Shown here in pieces: positions 5,640 to 8,271 of a stretch of 8,271 nt of DNA (within the stretch, counting starts at the first letter, position 1; every line of letters begins with the position of its first letter). The stretch comes from Actinomycetes bacterium (GTDB lineage Bacteria; Actinomycetota; Acidimicrobiia; Acidimicrobiales; RAAP-2): assembly GCA_021826655.1 (NCBI GenBank), contig JAKAZC010000111.1, forward strand, positions 1 through 8,271, in the 5' to 3' direction. The notes beneath the pieces are model-generated. The model was not told the DNA's origin. It made no database searches and saw nothing but the letters and a program-made list of their open reading frames with translations. Made by a program: the position numbers and the translations under genes.

Positions 5640-6122
5640 ATGAGCATTGCCGTAGGCGACCACATCCCCGATGTCCGGGTCATGACGACCGTGGGCGGCA
5701 ATCCCACCCACGTCCAGACCGCAGACGCGCTGGGCACCGGCAAGGTCGTGCTCTTCGCCGTGCCCGGCGCCTTCACGCCGACCTGCTCCGATTACCACCT
5801 GCCCAGCTACGTGATCCGCCACGACGAACTGGCGTCGAAGGGGGTCGACACCGTGGCATGCATCTCGGTCAACGACCCGTTCGTCATGAGTGCGTGGGGC
5901 GACTCGCAGAACGTCGGCGACGCCGTGCTGCTCCTGGCCGACGGCAACGGCGAGTTCGCCGCAGCGGTGGGGCTCGAGATGGATGGCAGCGGTTTCGGCC
6001 TCGGCACGCGCTCCCAGCGCTACGCCATGGTGATCGAGGACGGTGTCGTCACCGCCTTACAGGTCGAGCCCGGCGCGGGGCTCACGGTCAGCGCGGCCGA
6101 CGCCATCCTCGAGATCCTCTAG
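5640..6122 (+). CDS. Prx5-type peroxiredoxin
   Basis: This 160-aa cytosolic thioredoxin-fold peroxidase of the Prx5/PrxII (redoxin) group reduces H2O2 and organic peroxides. The active-site motif PGAFTPTCSDYHLPSY places the peroxidatic Cys at 49, with T46 and P42 as usual. CISVNDPFVMSAWG (74-87) and LGTRSQRYAMVI (121-132, active-site Arg at 127) are typical of the group. The length matches bacterial Prx5 proteins. The only other Cys is 74, in the conserved 'SVND' strand, which is not a resolving Cys in known family members. The C-terminal resolving Cys of human PRDX5 is absent, so this is probably a 1-Cys enzyme relying on a small thiol such as mycothiol (inference). The start is set by AGGAGA at 5628. 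A nitroreductase begins 13 bases downstream, so co-transcription is likely. Confidence 0.93.
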   Translation: MSIAVGDHIPDVRVMTTVGGNPTHVQTADALGTGKVVLFAVPGAFTPTCSDYHLPSYVIRHDELASKGVDTVACISVNDPFVMSAWGDSQNVGDAVLLLADGNGEFAAAVGLEMDGSGFGLGTRSQRYAMVIEDGVVTALQVEPGAGLTVSAADAILEIL

Positions 6123-6135
6123 CCCGGGGTCGGTC

Positions 6136-6828
6136 GTGGACCTGGCCGAGGCGCTGCGCAGCACAGGAGCGGTGCGTGAGTACACCGACCAACCGGTCGA
6201 CGACGCCACCGTCTACCGACTCCTGGAGTGTGCCCGGTTCGCACCGAACGGCGGTAACCGGCAGGCCTGGCGGGTCGTCGTGGTCCGGGACCCGGCCACC
6301 CGCCGTGCCCTCCGGGACAGCTATCTACCCGGGTGGTATGAGTACCTGGCCCAGGTGTCGGCCGGCCTCACGCCGTGGGCGGTCGTGACCGACCGTGAGC
6401 TCGAGGCCGCCTCGGTGGCGACCGCCGGGGACATCGCCGCATCCGCTGCAGCCGGCCCCGGCGGCTTCGCCGAGCACCTCGACGAGGTCCCGGTGATGCT
6501 GGTGCTGCTGGCCGACTTCACCCGACTGGCGACCGTGGACCGGGACAGCGACCACTACACGCTGGTCGGCGGGGCCTCGATCTACCCGTTCGCCTGGAGC
6601 ATCCTGCTGGCGGCGCGCACCGAGGGCCTGGCCGGCGTGCTGACGACGATGGTGGTGCGCGAAGAGCACGCGGTCACCGAGCTGCTGGGCGTGCCCGCAA
6701 CCCATGCCGTGGCCGGTCTGCTGGCGCTCGGGCACCCGGTCCGGCAGCCGAGGAAGCTCCGTCGTGGCGCCGTGGAGGAGTTCGCGACCCTCGACCGGTT
6801 CGACGGTCCGCCGCTGGGGGCCGGGTGA
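6136..6828 (+). CDS. nitroreductase-family flavoprotein
   Basis: This 230-aa protein has the nitroreductase (FMN-dependent) fold. Members reduce nitro groups, quinones, enones or other acceptors with NAD(P)H, usually as cytosolic dimers. Visible marks are STGAVREYTDQPV (9-21, FMN-phosphate Arg14), ECARFAPNGGNRQAWRVVVV (31-50), GGASIYPFAWSILLAARTEG (145-164) and LLALGHPVRQPRKLRR (195-210). The form with 'ARFAPNGGNRQ' is common in actinobacteria. The start is GTG 6136, with GGGGT 6 bases upstream; the earlier in-frame ATG 6043 would lie inside the peroxiredoxin gene and gives a Ser/Arg-rich stretch unlike the family. Its stop overlaps the start of the next gene in GTGA (6825-6828), so the two are translationally coupled and probably made together. 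Substrate unknown. Confidence 0.9.
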   Translation: MDLAEALRSTGAVREYTDQPVDDATVYRLLECARFAPNGGNRQAWRVVVVRDPATRRALRDSYLPGWYEYLAQVSAGLTPWAVVTDRELEAASVATAGDIAASAAAGPGGFAEHLDEVPVMLVLLADFTRLATVDRDSDHYTLVGGASIYPFAWSILLAARTEGLAGVLTTMVVREEHAVTELLGVPATHAVAGLLALGHPVRQPRKLRRGAVEEFATLDRFDGPPLGAG

Positions 6829-7712
6829 AGGTCCGCATCGGGGTCGGCATGGGACCGCTCGACGGTGACCCTGCCGGCCTCGGTCGGCTGGTCGACGACC
6901 TCGCCGAGTTGGAGTTCGACTCCCTGTGGCTACCCGAGGTGCTGACGGCCCCGACCCTCGACCCGCTCGCGGCACTGGCCTATGCGGCCGCCCACAATCC
7001 CCGGCTGAAGCTCGGGACGACGATGCTGCTGCCCGGTCGAAACGTCGTACGCCTGGCCAAGCAGCTGGCCACGCTCGACCGCCTGTCGGATGGCCGGCTC
7101 CTGGTGACCTTCGTGCCGGGCCTGGCCCGGGCGCCCGAGTCGGGCGCGGTCGGCGTGCCACCCGAGGAGAAGGGCGCCCGGATGGAGGAGGCCTTCCCCC
7201 TCCTGCGGCGGCTGTGGGCCGGGGAGTCGGTCGACCACCACGGACCGGTGGCGGAGTTCGACGGGGTCACGCTGGCCCCCCTCCCCGTCCAGGATCCTCT
7301 CGAGTTCTGGACGGGTGGCATGGTGCCCGCCGCCCTCGAGCGGTGCGGACGCTTCGCGGACGGCTGGCTCCCGTCCGCGTGCACCCCGGCCGAGGCCGCC
7401 GCCGGCAAGGTGGTGGTCGACCAGGCCGCGGCCGGCGCCGGACGGGCCATCAGCCCCGAGCACTTCGGGGTCTCCCTCGCCTATGCCCCGGGCCCGCTGG
7501 AGCCCTCGCTCCTGGCCGCCCTCGGACGGTCGCGCAAAGGGGTCGACCCGACGACCGTCGTGCCCGCCGGCCTCGGTGCCCTGCGCGCCTTCCTGGAGGC
7601 GTTCATCGAGGTCGGCTTCTCCAAGTTCGTGGTGCGTCCCCTGGCGCGACCCGCCTCCTGGCGCACCGAGCTCGAAGCACTGGCCGCGGCGGTGGGAGAT
7701 CTGCAGACGTGA
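6825..7712 (+). CDS. LLM-class oxidoreductase (F420-dependent type), second copy
   Basis: This 295-aa TIM-barrel enzyme of the luciferase-like superfamily is divergent from the copy at 3269-4183. Motifs: MKVRIGVGMGPLDGD at the first strand, LEFDSLWLPEVLTAPTLDPL (29-48), LKLGTTMLLPGRNVVRLAKQ (61-80), LATLDRLSDGRLLVTFVPGL (81-100) and EFWTGGMVPAALERCGRFAD (160-179), then GWLPSACTP. These fit an F420- or FMN-dependent reductase or monooxygenase; the cofactor cannot be decided from sequence alone. It starts at GTG 6825 within the nitroreductase stop (GTGA). The tight coupling suggests the two redox enzymes act on the same or linked substrates. An unrecognised 161-aa gene follows 24 bases downstream. 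Confidence 0.88.
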   Translation: MKVRIGVGMGPLDGDPAGLGRLVDDLAELEFDSLWLPEVLTAPTLDPLAALAYAAAHNPRLKLGTTMLLPGRNVVRLAKQLATLDRLSDGRLLVTFVPGLARAPESGAVGVPPEEKGARMEEAFPLLRRLWAGESVDHHGPVAEFDGVTLAPLPVQDPLEFWTGGMVPAALERCGRFADGWLPSACTPAEAAAGKVVVDQAAAGAGRAISPEHFGVSLAYAPGPLEPSLLAALGRSRKGVDPTTVVPAGLGALRAFLEAFIEVGFSKFVVRPLARPASWRTELEALAAAVGDLQT

Positions 7713-7736
7713 ACCGATGCACGTGAGCCGGCGAAG

Positions 7737-8222
7737 GTGAGCCGGAGCCGACCGGTGGAATTCGGGTTCGTCGCCCACGACGACGCCGAGCTGCTGGCCC
7801 AGATGGGAATGGTCCAGGCGGGTGGGACCGGGTGGATCAACTGCGAGCCGGTGATCGACGAGGACCATCGGCCCGCCGAGCCGGGCCCCTTCGCCTTCCT
7901 CGGCGGGTCGACCCACCTGGTCCCCGTGGTCACCTGGATGCCGGGACGGCGCCAGACAGGACGGTCGGTCAGGCCGACGACGGTCGGACTGCAGCACGCC
8001 TCGGGTCCACGTGTCGCGTGGCGGCTGCGCGACCTGGGCCAGCCAGTGCCCGCGGGGTGGCGGGTCACCCAGGACCACCCCCGTCGGGGCCTGGTGGCCG
8101 AGGTGCCGGCCGAGGCCGACAATGCCGCGGTGATCGGCTGGCTGCTGCAGGCGGCCACGAGTGTCTGCCAGGTCGAGATGACCGGGCGATGGACGGCCGC
8201 GGTGCACCCGGGCCTCACCTGA
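7737..8222 (+). CDS. unrecognised 161-aa protein
   Basis: I do not recognise this protein. It has no signal peptide or membrane helix. It contains several Trp residues (positions 33, 67, 95, 108, 135, 152) and stretches of beta-strand character: VEFGFVAHDDAELLAQMGMV (7-26), TTVGLQHASGPRVAWRLRDL (81-100) and AGWRVTQDHPRRGLVAEVPA (106-125). A helix, AAVIGWLLQAATSVC, lies near the C-terminus. Composition and codon use look like real coding sequence, and the opposite-strand frames look poorer. GTG 7737 lacks a good ribosome binding site; GTG 7755, with GGAG about 8 bases before it, is an alternative. It probably shares a transcript with the nitroreductase and LLM genes. No role is proposed. Confidence 0.66.
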   Translation: MSRSRPVEFGFVAHDDAELLAQMGMVQAGGTGWINCEPVIDEDHRPAEPGPFAFLGGSTHLVPVVTWMPGRRQTGRSVRPTTVGLQHASGPRVAWRLRDLGQPVPAGWRVTQDHPRRGLVAEVPAEADNAAVIGWLLQAATSVCQVEMTGRWTAAVHPGLT

Positions 8223-8227
8223 TCGTC

Positions 8228-8266
8228 GGCAGGCGGCAGGCGGCAGGCGGCATGGGGCATGGGGCA
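8228..8266. repeat. short heptamer tandem repeat at the right edge
   Basis: Three perfect copies of GGCAGGC (8228-8248) are followed by a partial fourth. A second 7-base unit, GCATGGG, then occurs twice (8250-8263), ending in GCA. The array starts 5 bases after the stop of the 161-aa gene and may continue beyond the window. Such short arrays are prone to slippage. I see no gene in the last 49 bases. Confidence 0.7.
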
Positions 8267-8271
8267 GTCGC

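Noticed and set aside
6930..8207. 425-codon minus-strand frame spanning the second LLM gene and the 161-aa gene
   Set aside because: It runs antisense across two plus-strand genes, one with clear LLM motifs, and its His/Gly/Arg-rich translation shows no domain.
1..8271. CRISPR array, tRNA or rRNA genes, transposase or phage genes
   Set aside because: No regularly spaced repeats, cloverleaf-like segments, rRNA-like conserved stretches or transposase/integrase motifs were seen on either strand.

Overview
The window is about 70% G+C, has dense genes, uses GTG starts often, and carries two LLM-fold (F420/flavin-type) oxidoreductases plus a decayed secreted protein with an actinobacterial 'GYWxVASDGGVFAF' repeat. 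Together these suggest a high-GC actinobacterium, most likely of the Acidimicrobiia type; this is inference, as no marker gene is present. No rRNA, tRNA, CRISPR array, insertion sequence or phage gene was seen.

Left part, minus strand (1-1740): read right to left there is (i) a frameshifted gene for an exported or lipid-anchored protein (about 1740-1000), whose parts lie in two alternating frames and join mainly at G/C runs; (ii) a 268-aa soluble TPR-like helical protein (949-143); and (iii) after 8 bases, the first 44 codons of a PelF-type glycosyltransferase running off the left edge. This looks like the upstream end of a Pel-like exopolysaccharide locus.

Middle, plus strand (1872-4183): a compact three-gene run encodes a CrtC/DUF7064-7065-like lipocalin-fold protein, a YbgC/FadM-type hotdog acyl-CoA thioesterase and an LLM-class oxidoreductase. 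Spacings are only 10 and 4 bases, so they are probably one transcript for processing a hydrophobic or CoA-linked substrate. A 9-bp stem follows the last stop.

Right part, plus strand (4303-8222): an NhaA Na+/H+ antiporter, then a Prx5-type peroxiredoxin with a hairpin in its leader, a nitroreductase, a second LLM-class oxidoreductase joined to it by a GTGA overlap, and an unrecognised 161-aa protein. The window ends in a short heptamer tandem repeat. The peroxiredoxin, nitroreductase and LLM genes look like a redox cluster, with NhaA as a neighbouring stress or ion-homeostasis gene.

I found no clear previously undescribed multi-gene system. The best leads are the hidden broken secreted-protein gene, the TPR protein upstream of pelF, and the CrtC-like/thioesterase/LLM trio.
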